Below are positions 6,813 through 14,093 of a DNA stretch of 44,465 bases, piece after piece. The stretch is from Phycisphaerales bacterium (lineage in GTDB: Bacteria; Planctomycetota; Phycisphaerae; Phycisphaerales; UBA1924): assembly GCA_016793015.1 (NCBI GenBank), contig JAEUJD010000074.1:1-44465 (forward strand), in the 5' to 3' direction. The position numbers and the translations under genes are program-made. The notes under the pieces were generated by a model, which searched no databases, was not told the DNA's origin, and worked only from the letters and a program-made list of their open reading frames with translations. Within the stretch, counting starts at the first letter, position 1. Each line of letters starts with the position of its first letter.

Positions 6813-8444
6813 ATGCCAAGGCCGGCCACGAATCACCAGAATCCATCCCCCACACTCACCTCGCCCGCCCCTGCAATTTTGGTGGGAACGGCACAGACGT
6901 TGAGCCTGCTGGTGGATCAGTTGCGGCTGGTGCCTGACGCACCGATCCCGGTGGGGTTTGTCGATGTCGATTCGGCGAATGGGATCGAGGGCTTGGGACG
7001 AGTCGCGCACGAGGCACACGCGACGTTGGCGATCATCTCGTTGCCTTCGGCGATGACGAAGCAGTTGGATGCGGCACGCGGCGCGGTTCGCGCGGCGGGG
7101 TTGCAGGAACGGATCGTTCCCCCACTGATGGAATTGCTGGAGCGAGCACCGACGCGGACGGACATGACGTTTGTCAAGAGCGGGCGCGAGATCGATGTGA
7201 CGGATCTGATCGGGCGCACGCCGTATGGAGTCGATCGGCGTGCGGTCGCGAGTGTGCTTGAGGGCGCGCGAGTTTTGATTACGGGCGCGGGCGGGTCGAT
7301 CGGATCGGAAATCGCGCGGATTGCGGCGACGTTCCGGCCGGGCATGCTGATCCTGATGGAGCGGAGCGAGAACGCGCTCTTTGAGATTGACCGGCAGATT
7401 GCGCGGAAGTTTCCGGATGTGCCCCGCAAGGCGCTTTTGCATGACATTGCGGATGCGGATGCGACGATGCGGCATGTGCTGGAGCTCAAGCCGGATGTGG
7501 TGTTCCATGCCGCGGCGCATAAGCATGTGCCGCTGATGGAGGATCACCCGGCGCATGCGCTGACGAACAACCTGTTTGGGACCAAGAGCGTCGCGGATGC
7601 GGCGCTGGCGTGCGGGGCAAAGCGGTTTGTGCTGATCAGCAGCGACAAGGCCGTGAACCCGACGAGCGTGATGGGCGCGACGAAGCGGCTTGCGGAGATG
7701 TACACGCAGGGCTTGCACAAGCAGGGACGCGCGGTGCGCGGGAGTGCGGCGACGAACTTCAGCATGGTGCGGTTTGGCAACGTGCTGGGGAGCGCGTGCA
7801 GTGTGCTACCAATTTGGAGCACGCAGTTAGCAGAGGGCGGGCCGATTACGGTGACCGATCCGCGGATGACGCGGTATTTCATGACGATCCACGAGGCGGC
7901 GATGCTGGTGATTCAGAGTGCTGCGATCGAGCCGGGGCCGGATGCGGCGGTGTTTGTGCTGGATATGGGCGACCCGGTGCGGATCATGGATCTGGCGATG
8001 CGGTTTGTGCGGGCGCATGGGTATGCGCCGGTGGTGAAGGGGATTGCGGGAACGAACTCGGATGTATTCGAACTTCAAATGGCCGCCGCGCGAATAAACC
8101 CACCCCCAACCCCCTCCCTCGGGGAGGGGGCTCCGGATGAAGGCATGCCGCGGATGGAAGTTGCGGTGACGGGGAAGCGGCCGGGGGAAAAGCTGTATGA
8201 AGAGCTTTGCTACGGCTCGGAGCAGTTGAGGGCGACGCCGTTCCCGGGGATCAACTCATGGGCGGGGGAACTGCGGAGTGATTTCAATTTGCCTGCGATG
8301 ATTGCGGAGCTTGGCGCGGCGCGGCAGATGATGGAGAAGGATGCGGTTGTTCGCGCGATACGGAAGCATGTGGTGGAGATGCGGGCTGTGGGGGAAGAGA
8401 TTGAGGCGCGGCCTCCGCACATGTCGCTTGAGCGCGCAGCCTGA
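6813..8444 (+). CDS. CapD/FlaA1-type nucleotide-sugar dehydratase (polysaccharide biosynthesis)
   Basis: This 543-residue soluble member of the extended short-chain dehydrogenase family acts on UDP-activated sugars (4,6-dehydratase/epimerase) for surface polysaccharide. The NAD(P) Rossmann motif GAGGSIGSE is at 158-166. HAAAHKHVPLMEDHP and SSDKAVNPTSVMGATKRLAE (276-295) follow. The usual catalytic Tyr is replaced by Met (M287, with K291), as in WbpM-type enzymes. TGKRPGEKLYEEL lies near the end. The N-terminal 150 residues resemble the CapD CoA-binding-like domain but lack membrane helices. Between the two halves of the C-terminal region, residues about 428-441 (NPPPTPSLGEGAP) are encoded by a palindromic repeat found elsewhere between genes. 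The start at 6813 is chosen by GGGAGAG seven bases upstream. The sugar product is not determined. Confidence 0.92.
   Translation: MPRPATNHQNPSPTLTSPAPAILVGTAQTLSLLVDQLRLVPDAPIPVGFVDVDSANGIEGLGRVAHEAHATLAIISLPSAMTKQLDAARGAVRAAGLQERIVPPLMELLERAPTRTDMTFVKSGREIDVTDLIGRTPYGVDRRAVASVLEGARVLITGAGGSIGSEIARIAATFRPGMLILMERSENALFEIDRQIARKFPDVPRKALLHDIADADATMRHVLELKPDVVFHAAAHKHVPLMEDHPAHALTNNLFGTKSVADAALACGAKRFVLISSDKAVNPTSVMGATKRLAEMYTQGLHKQGRAVRGSAATNFSMVRFGNVLGSACSVLPIWSTQLAEGGPITVTDPRMTRYFMTIHEAAMLVIQSAAIEPGPDAAVFVLDMGDPVRIMDLAMRFVRAHGYAPVVKGIAGTNSDVFELQMAAARINPPPTPSLGEGAPDEGMPRMEVAVTGKRPGEKLYEELCYGSEQLRATPFPGINSWAGELRSDFNLPAMIAELGAARQMMEKDAVVRAIRKHVVEMRAVGEEIEARPPHMSLERAA
8097..8130 (+). repeat. Palindromic repeat inserted in frame in a coding gene
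   Basis: This has the same start (AACCCACCCCCAAC) and hairpin (9-bp arms, TCG loop, 8110-8130) as the intergenic copy at 11075-11108. Here it lies in the dehydratase reading frame and adds about 13 residues. Confidence 0.85.
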
Positions 8445-9114
8445 AACGGAAACGAACGACGGGTGCAAGAACGCAAGCGAGAAGGATTGGACCAGGCGCC
8501 GGAATGGCGAGGGTGACGCTGTAATCTGTCCGCAGATGCGCGCCCGAGTTCAGTTCGGCGAGGTAGCGGAAGGAATACTGTCCCGGCATGAGGATGCCGG
8601 AGAACTCGATGGATGCATTTGGCCACGCATTGTCGACGTGAACGAGGTTGTTGCCGCCGATGTCTTTCAACTCGATTGCGAACAGGTCTGTGGGTCGCAG
8701 GGCGAGCGCGGAAGCGACCAGGTTGAATGGCGTATCGACATCGACCGAAAAGGTTGTGATGATCTCCACGCAAGCGCGAGCGATGGGACCCTGCAGAGCA
8801 GACACGGTTATTGGGGTGCCTCTCGCTTCAAGAGAGCCGAAGGCGGAGATGCCGGAGGCATTGATGTTGGATTCGATGCTTGCGGAAGCGTACATGACGT
8901 ACGCGATTCCCATCCATTGAACCGGACGAAGGGCGGTTCGCGTTTGCGCGAATGATCCGGTGGCGCTCGAATTGGCGGTGAAACCAGACGGCGGAAGCGT
9001 GGATCGCAGAGCGGCTATTTCTCGGAACTGTGAATGATAAATCACGGCGGCGTCGGAGCTACTTGAGAGCGCAGCGGTGACGAGGAGAGTTGCGAATGCC
9101 GCGTTGAGGCGCAT
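8284..9114 (-). CDS. Exported protein with PEP-CTERM-like segment
   Basis: This 276-residue protein of unknown function has a signal peptide (MRLNAAFATLLVTAALSSSSDAA). A beta-rich, Ser/Ala-rich middle follows, ending at about 218-240 in IPAPGPILLACVLAPVV and a basic FRFRLR cluster. That arrangement (Pro-Ala-Pro motif, short hydrophobic helix, Arg cluster) resembles PEP-CTERM sorting tails, but the chain continues for about 46 more low-complexity residues. Its 3' end overlaps the convergent dehydratase gene by 161 bp. Either the tail is real or a stop codon has been lost. The start is supported by a -35/-10 pair (TTGCCA, 17 bp, CATACT on the minus strand) ending five bases before the ATG. Confidence 0.7.
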   Translation of the reverse strand: MRLNAAFATLLVTAALSSSSDAAVIYHSQFREIAALRSTLPPSGFTANSSATGSFAQTRTALRPVQWMGIAYVMYASASIESNINASGISAFGSLEARGTPITVSALQGPIARACVEIITTFSVDVDTPFNLVASALALRPTDLFAIELKDIGGNNLVHVDNAWPNASIEFSGILMPGQYSFRYLAELNSGAHLRTDYSVTLAIPAPGPILLACVLAPVVRFRFRLRAQATCAEAAPQSLPPQPASPPHASVSREQPHPSPSSAAPRQAPQSSQAN

Positions 9115-9119
9115 GGAGA

Positions 9120-9148
9120 AGTATGCGTGATAAAAGGATGGTTGGCAA
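9120..9148 (-). promoter_or_regulatory. Sigma70-like promoter of PEP-CTERM-like gene
   Basis: On the minus strand TTGCCA (9148-9143) is separated by 17 bp from CATACT (9125-9120). Only five bases separate the -10 from the ATG at 9114, so transcription would begin at or next to the start codon, giving a leaderless mRNA. Confidence 0.6.
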
Positions 9149-9164
9149 CCCATGAATGAATTGG

Positions 9165-9247
9165 GTCGCCCCTTCAGGGCTCGGATTGGACGTATTTGCG
9201 TACCCAGGGCGTTGCCCTGGGCTTGGGCTGGGGTGCACCGTTGGTGC
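9165..9247 (+). repeat. Composite three-hairpin intergenic repeat
   Basis: Three successive perfect palindromes: GCCC-CTTCA-GGGC (9168-9180), CCCAGGGC-GTT-GCCCTGGG (9203-9221) and GCACC-GTT-GGTGC (9235-9247). The regular series suggests one mobile or repeated unit rather than chance. No gene is seen in 9115-9385 apart from this and the adjacent REP element. Confidence 0.7.
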
Positions 9248-9329
9248 GGAAGGCGGGGATCGCAAGGGCGGAGTGTGGGCGGGTTGTAGGCGGGTTGTGA
9301 AGGCGTCATGGATGTGGGGAGTGCGCAGA

Positions 9330-9355
9330 CACCGCCCGGAAGGGCGGTGCCACGA
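9330..9355 (+). repeat. REP-like palindrome
   Basis: CACCGCCC-GGAA-GGGCGGTG (9330-9349) followed by CCACGA. It is identical through 9355 to the copy at 11157-11182. It lies just upstream of the DUF1801 gene, about where a -35 would be. Confidence 0.85.
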
Positions 9356-9373
9356 AGGCGGTGGCGCTCGCGT

Positions 9374-9379
9374 TATGCT
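9374..9379 (+). promoter_or_regulatory. -10-like box six bases before start codon (leaderless candidate)
   Basis: TATGCT, then six bases, then ATG at 9386. The same hexamer with the same spacing precedes the RND adaptor gene (12834-12839). No Shine-Dalgarno is present. Confidence 0.5.
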
Positions 9380-9385
9380 CAGCGC

Positions 9386-9781
9386 ATGGCGATTCACAAA
9401 GACATCCGGGCGTACAACGCGGCGCGGGCGGCGGGCGACAAGAAGATTTGTGTTGCGCTGGCGAAAGCGATCGATGCGAATCTGAAGGGAAGCGAGTGCA
9501 AGATCTGGCACGCGCATCCGGTGTGGTTCCTGGATGGGAATCCGATCGTCGGGTATCACAAGCTGAAGGATTGCGTGCGGCTGCTGTTTTGGAGCGGGCG
9601 GTCGTTTGAGGAACCCGGGCTGGCAGACGAGGGCGGGTTCAAGACGGCGGGCGCGCGGTACACGGATGTGGATCAGATTGATGCGAAGGACCTGAAACGG
9701 TGGCTAAAGAAATCGGCCGCGATTCAGTGGGATTACAAGAACATTGTCAAGCGGAAGGGGAAGCTGGTGCGGCTGAAGTGA
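9386..9781 (+). CDS. DUF1801 (YdhG-like) domain protein
   Basis: This small 131-residue cytosolic protein shows the DUF1801 pattern. An N-terminal helical part contains ICVALAKAID. The core is CKIWHAHPVWFLDGNPIVGYHKLKDCVRLLFWSG at about 35-68. The C-terminal part has DLKRWLKKSAAIQWDYKNIV. Members have a frataxin/YjbR-like alpha-beta fold and no established biochemical role. The start at 9386 is preferred over an upstream in-frame ATG at 9308, because the stretch between is read through a REP-like repeat and a TATGCT box lies six bases before 9386. It stands alone between repeat-rich gaps. Confidence 0.82.
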   Translation: MAIHKDIRAYNAARAAGDKKICVALAKAIDANLKGSECKIWHAHPVWFLDGNPIVGYHKLKDCVRLLFWSGRSFEEPGLADEGGFKTAGARYTDVDQIDAKDLKRWLKKSAAIQWDYKNIVKRKGKLVRLK

Positions 9782-9792
9782 GAGGAAGACTT

Positions 9793-9868
9793 CAACGGAG
9801 GGGTACGGAGCGCCACGGAGAAAGGCGTTTACCACAGAGGCGCAGAGACACAGAGAAGAGAGAGGGAG
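9793..9868 (+). repeat. GA-rich ACAGAG-type dispersed repeat
   Basis: This stretch is rich in CACAGAGGC, GCAGAGACAC and AGAGAAGAGAG. A related stretch sharing GCCACGGAG lies at 10881-10980. The two flank the TolB-like gene. Confidence 0.55.
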
Positions 9869-9883
9869 TGTGTTTGTAGTGCT

Positions 9884-10825
9884 TCAGGGAAGGGGCTTCA
9901 GACCGTCGAGCGCCCAGGCGAGGTCGGCTTGCATGAGTTTGGGGCCGGAGAGATAGAGAAGTGATTTGCCATCGGGCGTGAGGGCGGGGGAGATTTCGCC
10001 GTCGGCGGTATTGATGCGGGTGATGAGTACAGGCTTGGTCCAGCGTGCTTTGTTGTCGGCGATGCCGTCCTTGGTGATGCGGAACGAAACGGCGAGTTCG
10101 CAGGCGCTGAAGGGTGCGTCTTTGGGGACGGATTGAAAAATGATGAACGAGCCGTCAGGCGGGAGGACAGGATCGGTTTCGATTTCGGGGCCATTGATGT
10201 CGCTCAGGTTGATTGGCTCGCCGTAGCCGGTTTCGGCTTTGGGGACGCACCAGAGATCGACCGAGCCTTTTCCTCCTTCGCGATCGGAGGCGAAGAAGAG
10301 GGTGCCATCGGCGGTTTCGCAGGGGTAGCCGTCGTATCCGTCGCTCGATGCTTCGGGGATGAAGCGCGGCGTCCCCCACCCGCCCCACTTCTCCCTTTGG
10401 TTGGGAACGCCCGAGGCGTCGCGCTCAACAACCCACACATCTTGCGGGATCCAGTCTTTGTCGGTGCCGGGGCGCGGACGGCTCGACATGAAGAAGAGGC
10501 GTTTGCCATCCGCGGAGAGGAAGGGCTCGTAGTCGTTGTGTTTGCCGGAGAACTCGGCGATGCGCGGGAGAGACCAGCGAGCGCCGTCGAAGGTTTGTGT
10601 GCAGATCTCCATGCGCACGCCCCCGAAGGACTCGGGGGAGCGTGGATCGCGGCGCATGAAGGCGTTGAAGACTGTGTTGCCGTCGGGGGAGAAGGTGATG
10701 CCGTTGACGGTTTCGACTTTGCCGCTTGCGAAAAGGGTGGGTTTGGGGGTGGGCTTGGGGGCGGGATGATTTTGTGCGGGCGCGGGTTGAGCGAGCGCTG
10801 CCGCGGCGAGGAAGAGAGAGATCAT
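9884..10825 (-). CDS. Exported TolB-like (PD40) beta-propeller protein
   Basis: This 313-residue protein has a short signal sequence (MISLFLAAAALAQPAPA) and a Pro-rich linker. WD40-like PD40 blades follow: ITFSPDGNTVFNAF, PFLSADGKRLFFMSSRP, GTLFFASDREGGKGSVDLW, PVLPPDGSFIIFQS and PALTPDGKSLLYLSGPK. The blades are spaced about 50 residues apart, giving five or six. Such domains occur in TolB and in many planctomycete periplasmic proteins, where they mediate binding; no catalytic residues are evident. There is no TolA/Pal cluster beside it, so it should not be called TolB. The start at 10825 gives the signal peptide. It is probably monocistronic. Confidence 0.85.
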   Translation of the reverse strand: MISLFLAAAALAQPAPAQNHPAPKPTPKPTLFASGKVETVNGITFSPDGNTVFNAFMRRDPRSPESFGGVRMEICTQTFDGARWSLPRIAEFSGKHNDYEPFLSADGKRLFFMSSRPRPGTDKDWIPQDVWVVERDASGVPNQREKWGGWGTPRFIPEASSDGYDGYPCETADGTLFFASDREGGKGSVDLWCVPKAETGYGEPINLSDINGPEIETDPVLPPDGSFIIFQSVPKDAPFSACELAVSFRITKDGIADNKARWTKPVLITRINTADGEISPALTPDGKSLLYLSGPKLMQADLAWALDGLKPLP

Positions 10826-11074
10826 GCAGGCGTGTAGCGTGAGGGGGGCTTGAGGTTGCGGGGAGAGGTCAACTCGATGGGCCACGGAGGGGAACACGCA
10901 AAGAGGCGGCGAGAGAACGCGGAGGGGCGGAGGGGGCGGAGGGTCGCGGAGAAGAGAGGAGGGAAAAGGGAGGGAGGCAAAAGCAAACCCTTCGCCCAAC
11001 CTCTTCACTCGGGGAGGGGGGTTCGGAGTTGCGCGATGTGCGCAGTTCGTATTGGCGAACGCAACGCGGCCCGA

Positions 11075-11108
11075 AACCCACCCCCAACCCCCTCCCTCGG
11101 GGAGGGGG
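11075..11108 (+). repeat. Palindromic repeat, CCTCCC family
   Basis: AACCCACCCCCAAC followed by a hairpin with 9-bp arms and a TCG loop (11088-11108). It matches the copy inside the dehydratase gene at 8097-8130. Confidence 0.85.
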
Positions 11109-11156
11109 GTTCGGAGTTGCGCGAGCTAGACGGGTTTTGAATTGACGGCGTCAAGA

Positions 11157-11182
11157 CACCGCCCGGAAGGGCGGTGCCACGA
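11157..11182 (+). repeat. REP-like palindrome
   Basis: CACCGCCC-GGAA-GGGCGGTG (11157-11176) followed by CCACGA, as at 9330-9355. It lies just beyond the stop codon of ychF. Confidence 0.85.
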
Positions 11183-11191
11183 TGGGCGCGA

Positions 11192-12295
11192 TCAGACGTT
11201 GAACAGGAAGTGGCACACGTCGGCGTCGTGCATCACGTAGTCCTTGCCTTCGATGCGCATCTTGCCGCCTTCTTTGATGGCTTTTTCGTTCTTGAATTTC
11301 TCGAGGTCGGCCACGGAGTAGATTTCGGCGCGGATGAAGCCTCGCTCGAAGTCGGTGTGGATGACGCCAGCGGCCTGCGGGGCGGTCGAGCCGATCGGGA
11401 CCGTCCAGGCGCGGATTTCCTTCGGGCCCGCCGTATAGAACGACTGCAGGCCCAGAAGTTTGTAGGCGGAGCGCGCGAGGCGGTTGAGGGCGGGCTCAGC
11501 CATGCCGAGCGACTGGAGCATTTCGAGGCGATCAGCGTCGGCGAGTTCGGAGAGCTCGCTTTCGATCTTGGCGCAGATGGGGACCCACTCGGCGCCTTCC
11601 TTCTCGGCGTGCGCCCGGACCTTCATGCAGAGTTCGTTTTCGCCGTTCACGTCGTCTTCGTCGACGTTCATCACGTAGAGGACTTTTTTGGACGTGATGA
11701 GATTGAGACCTTTGAGGACTTTCTGGTGATCGGCGTCGTCGAAGTGGACGGTGCGGGCGACCTTGCCGGCATCGAGAACGGGCTGGAGCTTCTTGAGAAC
11801 CTCGAAGCGGATGACGGATTCTTTTTCGCCGCTCTTGGCGGCACGCTCGGCCTTGCCGACTGCGCCGGAAACAACTTCGAGATCGGCGAGGACGAGCTCG
11901 GTGTTGATGGTTTCGATATCGCGGATGGGATCGACGGAGCCGTCGACGTGGGTGATGTCTTCGCCGCCGGGGGCTTTGAGGAAGCAGCGGACGACCTGAA
12001 GGATCGCGTCGGTCTCGCGGATGTGGCTGAGGAACTTGTTGCCGAGGCCGGCGCCTTCGCTGGCGCCCTTGACGATGCCGGCGATATCGACGAGGCGGAG
12101 CATCGCGGGGATGATCTTCTGCGACTCGATGTGGGAGCGGATGATCTCGAGCCGCGGGTCGGGGATGGGGACGACGCCGACGTTGGGCTCGATGGTGGCG
12201 AAGGGGTAGTTGGCGGCGAGCGCGCCCGCCTTCGTGAGGGCATTAAAGAGGGTGCTTTTGCCGACGTTGGGGAGACCGACAATTCCTGCTTCCAT
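11192..12295 (-). CDS. ychF: Redox-regulated ATPase/GTPase YchF (Obg family)
   Basis: This 367-residue protein is full length for the universally conserved YchF/OLA1 family, which prefers ATP and associates with ribosomes in stress control. The P-loop GLPNVGKST is at residues 7-15. [29 protein letters not shown] follows (switch II/G3). MNVDEDD stands at the nucleotide-specificity position, where YchF proteins characteristically lack the GTP-specific NKxD. The C-terminal TGS domain has the signature [30 protein letters not shown] and ends in DVCHFLFNV. The start at 12295 is the first residue of the family's N-terminus ([15 protein letters not shown]). There is no Shine-Dalgarno. Confidence in identity is very high. 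Confidence 0.97.
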   Translation of the reverse strand: MEAGIVGLPNVGKSTLFNALTKAGALAANYPFATIEPNVGVVPIPDPRLEIIRSHIESQKIIPAMLRLVDIAGIVKGASEGAGLGNKFLSHIRETDAILQVVRCFLKAPGGEDITHVDGSVDPIRDIETINTELVLADLEVVSGAVGKAERAAKSGEKESVIRFEVLKKLQPVLDAGKVARTVHFDDADHQKVLKGLNLITSKKVLYVMNVDEDDVNGENELCMKVRAHAEKEGAEWVPICAKIESELSELADADRLEMLQSLGMAEPALNRLARSAYKLLGLQSFYTAGPKEIRAWTVPIGSTAPQAAGVIHTDFERGFIRAEIYSVADLEKFKNEKAIKEGGKMRIEGKDYVMHDADVCHFLFNV

Positions 12296-12309
12296 GGGGA
12301 GGGAGGGTA

Positions 12310-12375
12310 GATGCAAATGGCCAAAGGGCCAAATGGCAAAGCGGCAAAGGGCCAAATTTCCAAAGGGCCAAATGA
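12310..12375. repeat. Degenerate GGCCAAATGGCAAA repeat
   Basis: Repeated CAAATGGCCAAAGGGCCAAATGG-like units fill the gap between ychF and the tRNA. They are similar in kind to 1629-1674. Confidence 0.65.
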
Positions 12376-12399
12376 AAGCGCGGATACCATGTGTGCAAC

Positions 12400-12474
12400 G
12401 CGTTCGTAGCTCAGCCTGGATAGAGCATCGGTCTTCGAAACCGAGGGTCGCAGGTTCAAATCCTGCCGAGCGTA
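12400..12474 (+). tRNA. tRNA-Arg (anticodon TCG)
   Basis: A complete cloverleaf is readable. The acceptor is GCGTTCG / CGAGCGT, with G-U pairs at 1-72 and 4-69. The D stem is GCTC/GAGC and the anticodon stem is TCGGT/ACCGA. Loop CTTCGAA gives anticodon TCG (codon CGA). The T arm is GCAGG-TTCAAAT-CCTGC and the discriminator is A. CCA is not encoded. Confidence 0.93.
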
Positions 12475-12481
12475 TTGGGAT

Positions 12482-12618
12482 AGAACAGCAGATTGGCAGA
12501 GGGAAGACCCCGCGGCTCATGGGCTTGAAGCGCCTGCGCGTTTGCGGCGGTGGGTGCCCTCGAAATCAATCGCGATTGACGTGCCGGTTTGCGCCGTTCT
12601 CTGCGAATCTGCTGTTCT
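12482..12618. repeat. Inverted repeat between two tRNA-Arg genes
   Basis: AGAACAGCAGATTGGCAGAG at 12482-12501 is the inverse of 12599-12618 with one mismatch in 20 bp. The arms enclose 97 bp with no recognisable gene. Confidence 0.8.
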
Positions 12619-12664
12619 GCCACTCAGGGGCTCTCCCCCCGCTGCTGCTCTAAACTTCTTCAGT

Positions 12665-12738
<74 letters not shown>

Positions 12739-12790
12739 TTTTGCGGGAGGCGTTCGGCCGTCGCGTATCGAAATCCCCATCCAGAGATAG

Positions 12791-12839
12791 TTGTTTGAAA
12801 CAAGCATCTGGCCGGATGCGCGTGGTACGGGTTTATGCT
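12791..12839 (+). promoter_or_regulatory. Palindrome and -10-like box upstream of RND adaptor
   Basis: A perfect 13-bp palindrome TTGTTTGAAACAA (12791-12803) could be an operator. A -10-like TATGCT (12834-12839) ends six bases before the ATG at 12846, which implies a leaderless transcript. No good -35 is visible. Confidence 0.4.
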
Positions 12840-12845
12840 TGCGGC

Positions 12846-14039
12846 ATGGCTGATGCACACTGGACCGGACGAGCGCGGGCTGTGATCTTGGCTGGAGCGA
12901 TGTTGATCGGAGTGGCGGGCTGCCGCAAGAAGGAGCAGCAGGCGGCGAGGCCGATGCAGGCACCGGAAGTGGCGGTGGAGATCGTGACGCCGGTCACGGC
13001 GCCGGGGAACTACGAGTTCATCGCGCAGACGGAGGCGTCGCGGGTGGTCGAGATCCGGGCGCGGGTGCAGGGCTTTTTGCTCAAGCGGCACTTTGAAGAA
13101 GGCGGGCAGGTGAAGGAGGGCGACCTGCTGTTCACGATCGACCCGCGGAGTTTCGAGGCGAATCTGCAGATCGCGCGGGCGCAGCTTGCGCAGGCGAAGG
13201 CGCAGATGGCGCTGGCGGAATCAAACCTGTCGCGCGTGAAGGAAGGCGTGGAGAAGGGCGGCATCGCGCAGGCGGACCTGGACAGGGCGCAGGCGCAGCG
13301 CGACGAGGCGGTTGCGGAAGTGAAACTTTCGGAAGCGCGGGTGACGAATTCGGAACTGGAGCTGAGCTACACGAAGGTGCTCTCGCCGGTGTCGGGGACG
13401 ATCGGGCGGGCGGAGAAGCAGGAGGGCGCGCTCGTGGATTCCGGGCAGAACAGCCTGCTTGCGACGAGCCAGCAGGTGGACCCGATCTATGTGAACTTCA
13501 ACGTGAGCGAGCGCGATGTGCTGAAGTGGCGGAGCGATGTCGCGACCGGGAAGATCAAACTGGTGAACGACAAGCACCTGCCGACGCAGATCACGCTGTC
13601 GGACGGGACGGTGTTTGAATCGACGGGGTCGATCAACTTCGTCGATGTGAAGGTGGATCCGAACACGGGCACGGCGATGATCCGCGCGGAGTTTCCGAAC
13701 AAGGAATCGCGGCTGCTGCCGGGGCAGTATGTGAAGCTGAAGATTCTGGGGGTGTCGAGGCCGAACGTGCTGACTGTGCCGCAGGAAGCGGTTCTGAATA
13801 CGCCGAACGGCACGTTCGTGATGGTTGTGGGCGACGACGGGAACGCGGAGCGGCGGCCGGTGACGCTGGGCGACTGGCTGGGCTCGGACTGGGTGGTCGA
13901 ATTTGGGATCAAGCCGGGCGAGAAGGTGATCGTGGACAACCTGCAGAAGGTGCAGCCGGGAAGCCCGGTGCGGATAGTGGGAACGGTGCCGGCGCCGGGA
14001 GCGGGTTCGGATGCTCCAAAGACCTTGGAGAAGAAGTGA
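12846..14039 (+). CDS. RND efflux periplasmic adaptor (membrane fusion protein)
   Basis: This 397-residue AcrA/MexA-type adaptor links an RND pump to an outer-membrane channel. The N-terminus has a lipoprotein signal with lipobox VAGC (C at about 20). The lipoyl-like half-motif EIRARVQGFLLKRHFEEGGQVKEGDLLFTID is followed by an alpha-hairpin coiled coil (about 85-165) with repeated QAQ/AQAKAQMALAES heptads. The partner half-motif LSYTKVLSPVSGTIGRAEKQEGALVDSG comes next. The beta-barrel and membrane-proximal domains follow (FPNKESRLLPGQYVKLKI...VLTVPQEAVL). The start at 12846 gives the lipoprotein signal. The pump gene begins 54 bp downstream, so the two are surely an operon. No outer-membrane factor or adjacent regulator is seen. 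Confidence 0.94.
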   Translation: MADAHWTGRARAVILAGAMLIGVAGCRKKEQQAARPMQAPEVAVEIVTPVTAPGNYEFIAQTEASRVVEIRARVQGFLLKRHFEEGGQVKEGDLLFTIDPRSFEANLQIARAQLAQAKAQMALAESNLSRVKEGVEKGGIAQADLDRAQAQRDEAVAEVKLSEARVTNSELELSYTKVLSPVSGTIGRAEKQEGALVDSGQNSLLATSQQVDPIYVNFNVSERDVLKWRSDVATGKIKLVNDKHLPTQITLSDGTVFESTGSINFVDVKVDPNTGTAMIRAEFPNKESRLLPGQYVKLKILGVSRPNVLTVPQEAVLNTPNGTFVMVVGDDGNAERRPVTLGDWLGSDWVVEFGIKPGEKVIVDNLQKVQPGSPVRIVGTVPAPGAGSDAPKTLEKK

Positions 14040-14093
14040 CCATTCGTTGATCGCGGCCGGTCGGGCGACAGATTGAAACCGAGAGGACTCTCG

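Larger units (their letters stand above)
10826..11191. other. Repeat-filled gap (365 bp)
   Basis: No gene is seen. The gap contains a GA-rich repeat (10881-10980) and a 29-bp direct repeat (11008-11036 and 11096-11124, identical). The second copy's hairpin belongs to the CCTCCC family (11088-11108). A REP-like palindrome ends the gap (11157-11176). Confidence 0.8.

Noticed and set aside
6288-7718. Extension of the propeller/dockerin protein upstream to 7718
   Set aside because: This is the antisense shadow of the dehydratase gene; the signal peptide begins at 6287.
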